A DNA stretch of 64,000 bases from Rhea pennata (lineage: Eukaryota; Chordata; Aves; Rheiformes; Rheidae), in assembly GCF_028389875.1 (NCBI RefSeq), contig NC_084663.1, positions 121,667,801 through 121,731,800 of the forward strand. Direction: 5' to 3'. Shown in pieces: positions 44,901 to 56,534 of this stretch. The notes beneath the pieces were generated by a model that did no database searches, was not told the origin of the DNA, and saw nothing but the letters and a program-made list of their open reading frames with translations. Positions within the stretch are counted from its first letter, which is position 1. Each line of letters starts with the position of its first letter. The position numbers and the translations under genes are program-made.

Positions 44901-47900
44901 ATTATTTCAGGTAAATCTAGGTGGTTCACAGATAACACGAATTCCTGAACAGACCAGGAAACATGAGAAACCAGCTCAGTGTTGTTGATAACTTAAAAAA
45001 GCAAGTATCTCTCATCCTGCATTTCTTGTGCTTTGGGATGTTAAAGAGCAAAGGAGGCACTGTAATGTGAAATACTGCAATTACAAAGGGGAAAAGTCAT
45101 TGAAGAAATGTAAAACACACAGCATTGCACAAAACTAACTGGAATTTATAGGAAGCTGCCATCTTGACGACGTGCTGATGTGAAAACATGGTAATGCAGC
45201 TCTTATTTAAAGGCACACCACCCCCGCGGGTTGCAACACAGCTGTAAAGATAGTTAATCAGGCAATATTCCTAAAAATCTGCGCAGAGGGAATGCTGAAG
45301 AGGGTGTTTTAATCAGTACCTTTCACATTAAATACTTTGCTGTTTCAAGACTGCCTTTCTCTGGCAGCCGCTTCAGAAAGGATTAACAGCAATAGTGACT
45401 TTCTTACATCATACTCTCTTCTCTTTAACAAGAGTCACAGGAAATTTGACAGTGTAAACATATACCGGATCACTTGCAGCTAAGCGTAATCAGCTCTTTC
45501 CATATATTTCCCGGACGAGCGTTATCTCTGAAAAACACTGATAGTCCCAGCTCAAGATACACTCATATTTAGGGAAAAGTACATTCTAGCAGAAACACTC
45601 TTAAATACTAGTGCAAAAACACACCCAAGAAAAATAGAGCTAAGGCTATTCAAGCATGTTAAGTTATAGAAATGTGCATATAGCTCTCAAGATTATGTAC
45701 TATAAACATCGAGGTCTAGTGTACATTACAGTGAACTTTAAGTAGGAGGTTCGAAGACTTTGCATTTATCTATAATCATCTAGGTCAAGGAAAGTCTAAC
45801 ATGTGCTGCTATCCTTTAAATTTGTTTTAACAAATTCATGTTATGTATGTATGACAGTCTCAGATGAAGTCTGTCTTCATACTGAGAGTCAAGTCCCTAT
45901 ATTACTGCATTTATTAGGACTCTGTTTCCTAAGACTTGAACTGATTTCACACCAACGTTAGATGGAAGTAGGGGCACGACACGGCTGTGAAGGACTGTCA
46001 GCTCCTTTACCTACCTGGCTGCAGATGAAGGGGGTTGAACACGTTACTACAGAGGCACCCTAGCCATCCAGAAGCATTTGGGCTGTGTCCTCCTCCTCCT
46101 GGAGAGGTCCATGTTGGCCAGGGCCACAAACTCTTCAATGGATGGACCACTTTTTTTTTTTTTAAGCTCTATGGAAAGCATGCAGAGCTGATACATCCTG
46201 CTAGGCACTGTAAATCTGATGGTGCTCAGAGAAACAAACAAATACAATTTTTTTTTCCTGGAGAGCTAGCTGTTAATAGAAACATGGGAGACTGCATGAT
46301 GGCATTAACATCATGCTCCCTTCTACTCATATTTGCTTTGTGCTGATTCTCAGGAGTGAATACATCCACCCTAGCTATCACGTATTCAGATACACTTAAC
46401 TTCCATTTCCAATGAGCATCAGTCCCACTAACTTTAATAAACTCTTATTAAAAGTCATTGACATTTGGGATGGTAAATACCAATTAGAAAATATTAGAAA
46501 ATAGGGTAGGTGTTGTGGATGTTCAGGTTATATGGCTGGGAACATCTTTCTCCTTCATGTACAAGTCCATCTGTTATCCTCGTTGAGAGAAAGGTGAGAG
46601 GAAAGACTTCCATAGTTTTATTAAAGGGGGGGGGGAAATACATTGCTGGTGCTGGGACCTTTCTTAAACATGAAGCATTAGGTCACAAACACATTCTCAG
46701 TCAGTGTTAATGGTTACTCACAGCTGCGGCACAGCTTCCAAGGCACCCCCAGCCAGCTACAGCTCCATTTGGAGACAAGCTCTAGTATTTTAGCTGCTAA
46801 GCCCTGTGGGACCCAGTGGCACTGCACAAGATTGCCAAGCACCATGCATTACACTCAAGACTTGCACAGCCACCACATGCGGCGAGGCATGCGCTACCAC
46901 GTGCTGGGCAGAGCTGCCAACGTTTCTGCTGGCCATCGGTGGCGTGTCCTGCTGGGCAACTCAGCAGCAGAGAAGGGTAGAGCTGGGGAGAAAAGCAAAA
47001 GATAAAAAGCAATCCTAGTGCAAATCCAAAAACCCAAGCATTCCTGTTTGGAGCTGCAGGGATGGAGATCAGTCCCAGTGAGAGACGTTTTGTCTCCTCA
47101 CAGCTCTTGGTTTATCTTCTGGCTGCTCTCTCTCCTTCCAGAGTCATGTTACTCCCTAGCTGAGAGGGTTTTTTCCACAAAGTTTCTGCTCCAATCTTAA
47201 CCTGGCTGAGGAAAGGGGATGTGCAAAAGGTCACAGAGCAAAAATTAATGACGTGACATATTAAATAATCAGGAGTGGAAAAGCCTTTATTTACAGTTTC
47301 TTCTTTACTTCTTATAGAACTTCCCAGAGATGCATGATAACTTGAACAAAAGCACTGAAAGCCAAGAGCTATTGGCTCTAAACCCATTCAGTTCTCTAGC
47401 CCTTTTTCTTTCCAACCTCTGCATCTACAACTATTTTGACAAATTATGTCCAGCCGTTTTTTTCTCATTTGTGAACTATTGCTCTCAGGCTGAGTCATCC
47501 TGGCTGTGTTCACACCACATCACCAGGACTGATGTCAGTGGGGACAACCAGGAAGAGTTAAGCCCACAGGGCTTTCCTTTTCAGATCAAAGCACTTCATA
47601 CAAGATCTTTTAGTGAAGTAAACCGAAGTAGAAATTGGAGCCTATCAAAATCTATGGCAACTTTGCATTAGCCTGAATGTAAAGCAAGCATATTCCACAT
47701 GGAACTTTCTTTTAAAAAAGAACAACAACAAAAAAAGACATTTTCTTTTATGGTTGTGTAGAATAAATGTGCTTTCCTAAATTGTTATAAAATAAGCAGA
47801 TTTCTAAAAATGTGATCATCAGCTGCATTTCATTAGGCCTTCCTTCAAGAACAGATAAAAGGTCACCGTTCAAAGATGTAATGCTGAAAATCTCAGCAAA

Positions 47901-50459
47901 AATGGAGGAAGTGTACGTTTCAGTTTCAAATGCTGAGGAAATGAAACACAGCAGTTCTTCAACTTTTTTTCTTATTGGTATTTTTAAAGATATCTCAGAG
48001 TGTCAGCATGTAACAGCTCCTGACTAGTTAACAGCAGTCACTTCAAGCAAAGATCAGTTTTCAAATGAAGCACTGTCCTGGCAGTATCTAGGAAACAGTG
48101 CAAGAACAGCTGTGTGGCTTTGCACCACACCTAAACACTGAATAAAATACCAAGAGACCACAGAAAAGAAGGCAACACCATGTAACAAGCTCAAGATAGA
48201 CCAAATATCATGCCCCTGCTGCAATTTGCTTATTTTTTGAGTGAGAATTGGCTAGAAATCAACTCTAAGAAAGTGTGCATGCGGGGGAGCATGGCTATGA
48301 AAAGGGGAAGAGAGAGGAGCCTGCTGCAAGAAAAGGTGGTAGAGCAGCAGTGTGAGAAAGAGGAGAGGGCTACAGGAGAGGCAAGTGCCCAGCTGAGACC
48401 TCAGGAGCAGCTCTCCAGGAACAGCTCTACAGGGATTAGCAGGTTGGCAGCTGCCACACCACCTCCAGTCTCTGGCTCCTCTTAGAGTTTCTTCCCTCCA
48501 GGTCCCTGGGTCTAGAGCAGATCCCACTGGGCTCCCTAAGGCTCTCAGCAAAAACAGGCCGTGTAAGATGAAGACCCGTACTCAAGTGCAGCGTGCCAGG
48601 CATTTGACCAAAAAAAAGCCCTGCCAATCATGATCAGCACACTAGAGCTCAGAAGGAAAGTCAGCTGAGGTTAACTGACTTACAAATACCCATTGCAACA
48701 GTTGGGGGGTTCACACTTCTGCTATAAAATCACCCTCTAGCTGACACACCCCCTTTATGCTGGGTACAAATACACTTTGGTTCAAGCCCAGAAAGTGAAC
48801 ATGAGCAATCACATCAAGTTTAACTAGAAATAGTTCAAATACCAGGGAGAACAGTATTGTCTCACTCTCTAACAGTGGTATTTACTCCTTTTTAATGATT
48901 TGGGGGTGCCTAACCATTTTCCACTTGAGGTACAGGCACACTACAGTGCATTAGGCCTTCTAGCAACAACTTTCTTTTAAATACTTTTCATAGACCCCTT
49001 GGGAGTATACCAGCATACGTACAGGGGCTCACAACTTCAGGTCAAGAACCACTGCTGTGCAGAAGAAACAGATGAAAAGGAATAAGAGACAGGAAAATTT
49101 CCAGGAAAAAAAAATCTGGATCATCTGCCAGATATCACATCCCATGTCACTCCCACACAGTGACCCACATCAGAGTTCAAGCACTGGAAAAGATTTTGCA
49201 TTTCTTCCAGGACAGCTGTCAGGGTGAGGAAAACAAAGGTTCCTCACAGCAAGTGAAGAAAAATGCTGAGTTTTATCCTGTGTTTAAAAAAAAATAATAA
49301 AAAAAAAGGGGGGGGAGAAGGGAGGGAGAGGGGGGTAAATCCCACAGGCATAGGAATTGCCAAAATGAGTCTCATCCTTTAGAAGCGTAAGAGCTTCAAT
49401 ATTTGTGCTGAAGCCCTATCTAGAATCTGTAACCAACAAACTGTAAGCAGTTCCCAGTGTCCTCCTTAGAAGATTTTCCTTCTCCGGTTAAACAAGTGTT
49501 TTGTTTATCCACCTGAAGTCATAATACAGCATCAAAGCTGCTAAGGAGAAATTAGGGTTGTACAGAAAGCCCTGTAGTGAGCAGGATGTCCGAGAAAGCT
49601 GGTGAACTGCCTTGTTAATCCCTGCTGGAGAGGAGCCCCGCGTGCTCTCAGCCTCCAGCATCCCTGCAACTCTCCTCACTCAGGTAAGAGCATAAGCAGC
49701 AGCACCTGGGACTAACTCTGGTCATCTCAGCTGGCCCAGCTAAAGCAGTGATCTGATGACGCACAAGGTCTGCCTTTGGCTCCCAGCACCAGCTCAAAAG
49801 CAGAATTACCACATGACATGCAGAAATGATCCAATACAAACTCCTGTTGCAGATTCAGATTTGTTCAAAAATTGTGCAAAGTTTACTTCATATCACAGGC
49901 TTTATGCTGGGCTAAGCATTACTTATCCACTAACAGCCAGTTAAAAAGCTAGCAGAAGTTTTGTATTCCCTGCCCTGTCTAGTTCACAAATACTGTGAAT
50001 ACCTGCCCATTTTTGCTAAGTTTATGCTACTGAATCTGTGCACTACCAGACTGCCTCACCTGAACAAATGTAAAGTACAGCCCTGGGCACAGACCCTCCA
50101 GACCCTGTTCTCTCACATGTTAAGTAGTGGTTTAGGCAGTGATCAGACAACCTTCTTAAAGTGCAGTATTAATTTACAGTAGAGTCATCCCAGACTGTAT
50201 GACCAGGAAACTTACCACCTAGGATGTGGCAAAGACTTGATATTGCACAAAAGCCTAAAGGCACATAGGGTCCTCTGACAGTAACCCTTTGCTAGGGTTA
50301 TGCCGCTAGTCCAAGTCAGCTCTTTGCCATGACAGTCAGAGCCATTCTACCAGAGCCAGCCTGGTTCAGGTATTCCATTGAAAAACAAGAAAATCCCCAT
50401 CAGTTCAAAAGTCCTTGCTCCAGGTTACATAAAGTCAGGCTGTCAATCTCAGCAGGCTT
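38901..50459. other. Intergenic region between convergent PDE9A and WDR4
   Basis: About 11.6 kb with no recognised gene. It includes tandem octamer motifs (41289-41308), a GC-rich stretch at about 42900-44080, short poly-A/poly-G runs (46157-46165, 46626-46636, 49288-49307) and otherwise AT-rich sequence. Numerous short open frames on both strands lack similarity or splice context. Confidence 0.6.
41289..41308 (+). promoter_or_regulatory. Tandem POU octamer motifs
   Basis: Two perfect ATTTGCAT octamers (41289-41296 and 41301-41308) sit 12 bp apart. POU-domain factors bind this motif; function here is inferred only. Confidence 0.3.
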
Positions 50460-50465
50460 TTTATT
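50460..50465 (-). other. Candidate polyadenylation signal AATAAA (- strand)
   Basis: TTTATT on + gives AATAAA on -. It lies 39 bases beyond the stop of the Cys-rich open frame at 50504 and 1.4 kb beyond the WDR4 stop, so it could serve either a distal WDR4 3' end or a separate transcript. Confidence 0.4.
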
Positions 50466-50503
50466 AAAATGGCTGTTGTACCCGAGAAGGTGAAATTCCT
50501 TTC

Positions 50504-50923
50504 CTAGCCCAAACTTATCCACCCATCACCTTCATTGTTGCAGACAATACTCCACTGAAAGTAAGATCCAGAAACACTAGATTTAGTCGTACCCAAACAA
50601 GACGCTTCAGGCTGCTGGTATGCAGATAGCGGACAGAGGCGTGCTACATTAGGCCACAATGCTTGTGGACTTGGCATTGCACTCCTACATCGCACAACTG
50701 TATGTGTAGCAGAAACACTTAACGTCTGAAATTCTACACCATGAGAAACTTGGAGTCTGCAGGACCCACAATAAGGACAAGACTGCAATTTTGAGCAGAC
50801 ATAAGCAGTCAGTTCTGCTTCACTGTTGGAACAACTGATAGTCTCAAAACAAGCTACAGCTCCCCAGTCATAAGCACAGTGATGTAACATTTTTTGAGTG
50901 CAAAAATCTGTAAGGTGTCCAGC
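50504..50923 (-). CDS. Unrecognised cysteine-rich open frame, possible terminal exon
   Basis: I do not recognise this protein. The - strand is open from 50935 to the stop at 50504, with a plausible acceptor ATATTTCTCCAG before 50923 and a first ATG at 50890 (128 residues). It reads AGHLTDFCTQKMLHHCAYDW at the start and has 13 Cys in the 128 residues from the Met, including a CxxxxxCPYCGSC cluster that could bind zinc. It ends NNEGDGWISLG, followed closely by AATAAA (50465-50460). G+C is slightly above the flanks. It could be the last exon of an unidentified - strand gene, part of a long WDR4 3' UTR, or a chance frame; chance frames of this length occur elsewhere in the window. Confidence 0.3.
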   Translation of the reverse strand, partial: AGHLTDFCTQKMLHHCAYDWGAVACFETISCSNSEAELTAYVCSKLQSCPYCGSCRLQVSHGVEFQTLSVSATHTVVRCRSAMPSPQALWPNVARLCPLSAYQQPEASCLGTTKSSVSGSYFQWSIVCNNEGDGWISLG

Positions 50924-51511
50924 CTGGAGAAATATTCATAGTTCATCAGCTAATTCTTAATATTTAATAAAGCATATGGATTTCTACACCTGGTTTTAGT
51001 CTCAGCTGAAGTACATTAGATTCCATGCAGACATGATGGTAGCTGGTAGAGGAATACATATCCTCTGCCCTGTGATGAAGCAGCAAGTAATCCCATAAGG
51101 TTTTTACTGATAACTGTTCAAAAAGATGAATTCTTGGCTAATTTCAACATGAAAGAGTTCTTGTTGAAAAGAAGCAGAATGCACTCCAAGCATTGCTCAT
51201 GGGTCTCTCAAACCATTTTCACAGACACACTAGGATCATACTGCAACAGAATGATCTTCTAATAGCACAAAGTTGATTGACATTTTTTACTTTTACTTCT
51301 CAGTGTATAAAATCTATTTTTGCACTCCTTGTAGAAATATGTTACCAGCAAGAAGCACTCAGTCAGAAACTAGGCAGAAGTCCTACTATATAGGGTAAAA
51401 ACAGCTATAATTTTCATGTATAGCAACAATTTTGTAATATTCCCTTTTCCATAACCAGTTACATCAATTACATTATCTAACACATTATCTAACAAGCCTT
51501 AAAAGTTAGGG

Positions 51512-51536
51512 AAAAAAAAAAAAAAAAAAAAAAAAA
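51512..51536. repeat. Poly-A tract (25 A on +)
   Basis: A simple run in the WDR4 downstream flank; T-rich on the WDR4 sense strand. Confidence 0.9.
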
Positions 51537-51782
51537 GTAAAGAGTCAACTTTCATCAGTGCACTTCCACTTGAAGAAGCAAGCCTGAACACAGTAGGCAA
51601 AAAGAAGATTCTGTTTCAAGAAAAATACCATCTCCAATATTCATATATCATGCATCAGAGATTCTCAGACTATACTGCTAATATTTTTCTGCTGTTAGAA
51701 GCTTGTGCATATAGTAAATGCAACTGTTGCAAGTAGGATATTATCATATCAGGCTACCTAAAAATCTCAATCTGTATGTAAG

Positions 51783-51788
51783 TTTAAT
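51783..51788 (-). other. Candidate WDR4 polyadenylation signal ATTAAA
   Basis: TTTAAT on + gives ATTAAA on the WDR4 sense strand, 95 bases after the stop codon. This is the commonest variant signal and gives a short 3' UTR. Confidence 0.4.
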
Positions 51789-51882
51789 CAAATCTTCCTC
51801 TATAATTTACATTTCAAAACAGTTCATGGCAAGATCAGTTCCTTTCAGCTTGGGCAAAGCTACAAGCTAACAATAGGCAGCA

Positions 51883-52061
51883 TCATAGTGATGATTCTTC
51901 GGTTTTAATCTTTTTTGTTTGTCCATTTGAACCATGTTGCAGATCCTTCCTTTTTTTCTTCTGCTGCTGTAACCTTTCCTCTTTTCTTTGTAGATAGGTG
52001 GCCATGTTATCAAAAGAAGCCTTGTAGAGACTGCTGTAGTGGCTCTCTGCACCCACAAAAT
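51883..52061 (-). CDS. WDR4: WDR4 terminal coding exon
   Basis: The acceptor GCTGCAATTGCAG precedes it on the - strand. The leading AT completes the Asp codon left by the previous exon. It reads FVGAESHYSSLYKASFDNMA, then TYLQRKEERLQQQKKKRKDL, then QHGSNGQTKKIKTEESSL and TGA. Human has [20 protein letters not shown] in the same place. The Lys/Arg-rich tail after the propeller is shared with mammals and may contact tRNA or serve nuclear import. Confidence 0.98.
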
Positions 52062-53777
52062 CTGCAATTGCAGCAAAACAAGAACACATCTGTTAATTCC
52101 CTTAGTGCTCTCATCACTTGCTTTCTGTATTGGAATTCTGTGCAGTGGAATTTCCACTCATTCACTGTGGTCCTATCCACTTTATTAAACATCAGCTTTT
52201 TTATTGTTTAAGCCTGCTTTGTGCTTGGAAGCATCTCTCCTGCATTTACACAGCCCAGCTTAGACTCCACTTTTAGGAAAAAATTCGTACAGAGGCAGAC
52301 ACCTGACTTTTAGCAAACAGAGCACATAACTCCCTTCACATGTCAGATACTTGCAGAACCTCAAAGCTTCTGTTCATAAAACTACTGATACAGTAACCTT
52401 TTATTAGATATCTTTTTGGTATTCTTCCCCAGTACTTAAGCACTGCAAAGGGCATAGGTTACCCAACTGTTTTAAGCTGACTTATTTCCTAGAGTATTAA
52501 TTTAAAATAAGCCCCCAAAAGCAGAATACGAACGGTGATGGGACAGTTTCCGACAGCACATACACATTTCTAGCCATTTACCCTTGATGCTTTTGCTACA
52601 CTCCTGTGAATCTAGTATTAATCTAGCATAGTATTAACCACAGCATTTCCGAGACAAACTTTAGATAAGGTTACCAGCTAATCAATCCGATCATTTTGTG
52701 GAGAACAGAGTAAAACTAGCAGCCTAGGTCAATGTTTCTAAATTGCTAGAGAATTCTCTAACAAAGCCAGCTGCTTCTAATTTTCTTTGTATTCCTACCT
52801 TTTTTCCCCACTTCCAAAAAACTCTTAAAGGATAGAAGCATGGAAAACCAGTATTTGCTAGGGCATGGTCCTGAAGTAAGTTTGCTACCCCATAATAAGG
52901 TACATATAGCCCCGCCCTGTTTCTCTCAAGCTGCCCTTGCCAAGTACCTTTCTGGTACTTGGAAACATGCATGCTTCCATCTCCCAGCAAAGTACATCCA
53001 GGAAGGAGAGATTTCAATTAATCAACCCTCAATACATAATGAAACATACACTAACATAAGTCACATCCCTTCCCTACCTTGAAATCACCACTGACATAAT
53101 TTCAGCTTCTAAATAAAGTTGGGTGTTCTTTTAAATGGATAACCCTGGAAACATAGGTTGCTTCCAAACAAATAAATCACTTATTTTTCTGCCAGGGCTT
53201 GGGGCAAAAGTCAAGGATAAAACCAACCCTTATATCAATTGCTTTCATGTACGATGATCTGATGATCCAAGCTCAAACCCTCCAACCACATCAGGCTCCA
53301 TATAATCTGCCTTACTGAGATTAACCTGAAAGGCTCATCTTTACAGTCAACCTGTTTCTTCCACAGCTACTCCATTCTTAATATCTCCACTGTACTTTAA
53401 TTTAATGTCCTCAGAAGAGACAAGAATACAATAGCATTTGCTATCACAGCAGTAAGACAGACTTCTGCAGCACAGCAACAGGGTGTTTACAAAACATCCC
53501 TAGGTTAAGGCATCTACGGTTCTAATGCTGTAATTCAGATCTAGACATCTGCATCATTTTGTGATAAGAGTAGCCTAAACAACCTTAAATTTGTTATCTA
53601 TGCTAATTTCCACAGAAGGACTACAAATCACAGTGACACCCCAGATGGAATGAAGAAGCTAGAAAGATAAAGCAACTTCAATAGCCAGTAAAACTGACCT
53701 GAACTTCTGATCTTGCTCCTAAACCTTATACTTCAACTGTAAAATTGCAGTTTTAAAATTGCAACCAAATTTCTCAC
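52062..53777 (-). other. WDR4 intron
   Basis: A 1.7 kb AT-rich intron with canonical ends and no recognised repeat or exon. Confidence 0.75.
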
Positions 53778-53847
53778 CTTCAAACACCGTCCAGTTGTCA
53801 TGAAGATATTTTGACATCTTCTGCAATCCTTTGTCATCAGTTACAGG
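53778..53847 (-). CDS. WDR4: WDR4 coding exon (PVTDDKGLQKMSKYLHDNWT)
   Basis: Acceptor TCTTTTCCCAG and donor GTGAGA on the - strand, 70 nt. It reads PVTDDKGLQKMSKYLHDNWT and then VFE, corresponding to the human [20 protein letters not shown] region. It is less conserved than its neighbours but phase and position fit. Confidence 0.95.
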
Positions 53848-54742
53848 CTGGGAAAAGAAGGAAAACTGCATGATGTTTTGAGCATAATGAACAATTAACC
53901 TGACATTTCACAGTGCACTGAAAAATGCAAAAGCCCTTAGATGAGCACCGTGTAAGGAGAGTAAGTATAGCTCCCCCAGAATCTCTTAGGCTCCTTCTTT
54001 CCCAGACTACTAGAGAAATCTGGCCTGAGTTTACCTGTTCTGCTGGAGAAGCTCAACAGCTTGAAGGAAAAGAGAATAGACTCCCACTTACCGATTTGTG
54101 AAGAAAAGGAATTCCACACAGAACACTTAAGGGCCAAAGAAAATACTTTAATACTTTAAAAGTTTAATTTAAAATCACCTCACAACTATACCACTGTTAG
54201 TTCTGGGCTTGCTAGGAGAATAAAGGAGTTTCCAGTTGTTTAATATACTATTACAGAGAACTCAATAGCACATCACCCAACTTTGACTACTTGTTCTTCT
54301 TACTAATAACATAAGGTTAAATGCTGTCAGAATGCCTTGTCCTCCATAGCACCCATCAGAGGGATTCTTTCTTTTTTGTAACTGAGAATAATCACAATGG
54401 AATTTCTTTGTTTGCCGTTTTTAAAATCATCAAGTATAGCACACACAAAGCAGAGGCAGTGGTTTAAAGTACTGAGCACAATGACAACCACTTCACTTGA
54501 CCCCACTATGCCGCATGTTAACTTTTTGGGAGACAAGACTAGTAATCCTAACAAGCTCTCCAGCAGTTTTGCATTATACTCAGGTGACAGAAGTAGAATG
54601 AGACATATCCAAGACCTAAGTCTGAGTCGTAAGACACAGAGAAGCTTGACATTTAGTTCATAGAACACTGTTTATTCTGCTTTTGTTGTGGCCTGAAGAT
54701 GACGCAAGAAATCCATGATTTTAGCGTGAGAAAAGTATCTAC
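53848..54742 (-). other. WDR4 intron
   Basis: An 895-bp intron with nothing recognised. Confidence 0.75.
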
Positions 54743-54926
54743 CTTCCACTGTCCATCATCCAGTCTGTATAACAGAAGAGGGGCTTCACTGTCTTCCTGT
54801 AAAATCCATAAATCTCCTGTTTGCTCAAATGCGATGTCCCAACCTCTATGTTTCAGAGAGATTTGCTGTCTGCAAATTAGCTGCTGGGCAATGGCATCAA
54901 GCTGAAAGATGTAGACTGTGGGAATA
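54743..54926 (-). CDS. WDR4: WDR4 coding exon, C-terminal WD blades
   Basis: Acceptor TTCTCTCAAAAG and donor GTAGAT on the - strand, 184 nt. It completes an Arg codon, then reads [40 protein letters not shown] and ILQEDSEAPLLLYRLDDGQW, ending in K. Human has [20 protein letters not shown] and WDVAFEETQGLWVLQD. This is one of the best-conserved parts of the gene. Confidence 0.98.
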
Positions 54927-56469
54927 CTTTTGAGAGAACAGACTTAATTACCATAATTACCAAATCCACCTAGAGGCATCACTTGTACAGCAAACTGCAA
55001 CCACCCACTCCAATTCCAAACACAGCCACAGCAAAGTCATTGGAAATTGCAGAAAACACCGTAGCACTTGAAGTGCAGTCTGTTTACACGGTCTGAGGCA
55101 GAAGTTGTAGATACCCCAAAGGTCAAATGGCTTTTCAAATATTATATGCAAAAAGAACAATCAGGACTGCCTTTCCTTTAGAAGAAAATGCACTAAGGGG
55201 AATTTTGCAAGATTATTAAGGATTTCCTTAAGTGCTGTTTCATATCAGAAGCAGCCTACAGGGCCTAACTTGAAGGAGTACCAATTAAAAAAAAAAAAAA
55301 ATCATGCCAGAGGAGAGGAGAAGAGAATGAGAAGGACAGGAAATCATGAACTGGCTAAAGAATAGGATTCAGGCACCATAGTGGCAAGGCAATCATCTCC
55401 CCTTCTCCTGTCAGCATCCATTTCCTCTACCAGACATGGCCTCTACGGACAAAGATTCCTAACATCCCTTGGACAGGCCTACAGTGTGCCAGGTAGGACC
55501 TCTCAGCTCCCTCCTGAACGTGCTACTCTGTCTACATGACAACACTGTTAAGAAATGCTGGGCTGTGGAGATGGAAATAAAAACATAACTCGGAGTGTGC
55601 ATGGCACCAGGGTTAACTAACACAGGTACAGCCCTCTGCTGAATCTGCTTCCACTTCCAGAGCCAATTTGGATGCTCGTGCATAGAACTGCTAGGCCTGG
55701 CAGCATGTGTGATAGGAAGCAGCTAAGGCTTCTTACTCTGGCAAAGAGCAAGTTCATCTGGGGGACAGATCGTCGATTTTACCATACAGGCAGCTCTAGC
55801 AGTCTCTCCCTTTCCTCTTGCCAAGATTTTGTAAGTTAAAACAGTTTTCTTGGCAGGCTTAAGGTACTGTGGAAAAGAAGGGAAGAATATTTATCCATTC
55901 CCACAAGACACTTCCCTATGAGTTGGACAGTAAGGTTCCCCAGTTTTTGGCCCTGCTGCTCCCTAGTGCTCTTTCCTAATGAAAAAAACGCATGTCTGAA
56001 CCCAAAAGTCCAATTTAAAACCATGGAGAGGCTGTATGAGGTAATACTGTACATTTAAATGTTTACAGGTGTAGATTATGGCAATAGAAGTTTGGGCGCT
56101 CTGGTGTCACAGCATCCTGAACAAACAGGACCCAAACTACATGGGTTCAGCACAGTAATTTCACGAGACGTTCTGAACACCAGTTGGGACTCTCATCCTA
56201 GGCTTGCTGTTTCCTACAGGGAGTAAAAGGAGCACAAAATTCTGCAAAAGCTAGCTAAGCTAGGTAACACTATAACTCAACTCTAAATTCAGATTAAATA
56301 CAATAAGGACTCATAGATTTTCTGCAAGGCCACAGACATGCCTATGACACTCAAAAATCCAGAGTACCAAGTAGTTCAGACAGGGGAAAGCTAACACATT
56401 CCACATGGAAAGCTGTTCTCTCCTTTAGAGGACCTGTGAGACTTGAGCTATTATTCCATTTATTCTTAC
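54927..56469 (-). other. WDR4 intron
   Basis: A 1.5 kb intron with a short A run near 55287. Nothing else is recognised. Confidence 0.75.
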
Positions 56470-56534
56470 CGGTCGCATATAATGGCAACAAAACCACCTT
56501 GACAGCAGTAGGCTATTCTCGACACTGTATATTT
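56470..56534 (-). CDS. WDR4: WDR4 coding exon ([20 protein letters not shown])
   Basis: Acceptor CTTCCTAATAG and donor GTAAGA on the - strand, 65 nt. It reads [20 protein letters not shown] and then D plus two bases of an Arg codon. Human has [20 protein letters not shown]. The phase joins both neighbours. Confidence 0.97.

Larger units (their letters stand above)
50466..51882 (-). other. WDR4: WDR4 3' UTR / flank
   Basis: Sequence downstream of the WDR4 stop. ATTAAA on the - strand at 51783-51788, about 95 nt past the stop, is the nearest candidate polyA signal; AATAAA at 50460-50465 would give a 1.4 kb UTR. A 25-base A run lies at 51512-51536 on +. The open frame at 50504-50923 is listed separately. 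Confidence 0.45.

Noticed and set aside
48210..48485. 91-codon Glu/Arg-rich frame on +
   Set aside because: Purine-rich low-complexity sequence with no splice context or similarity.
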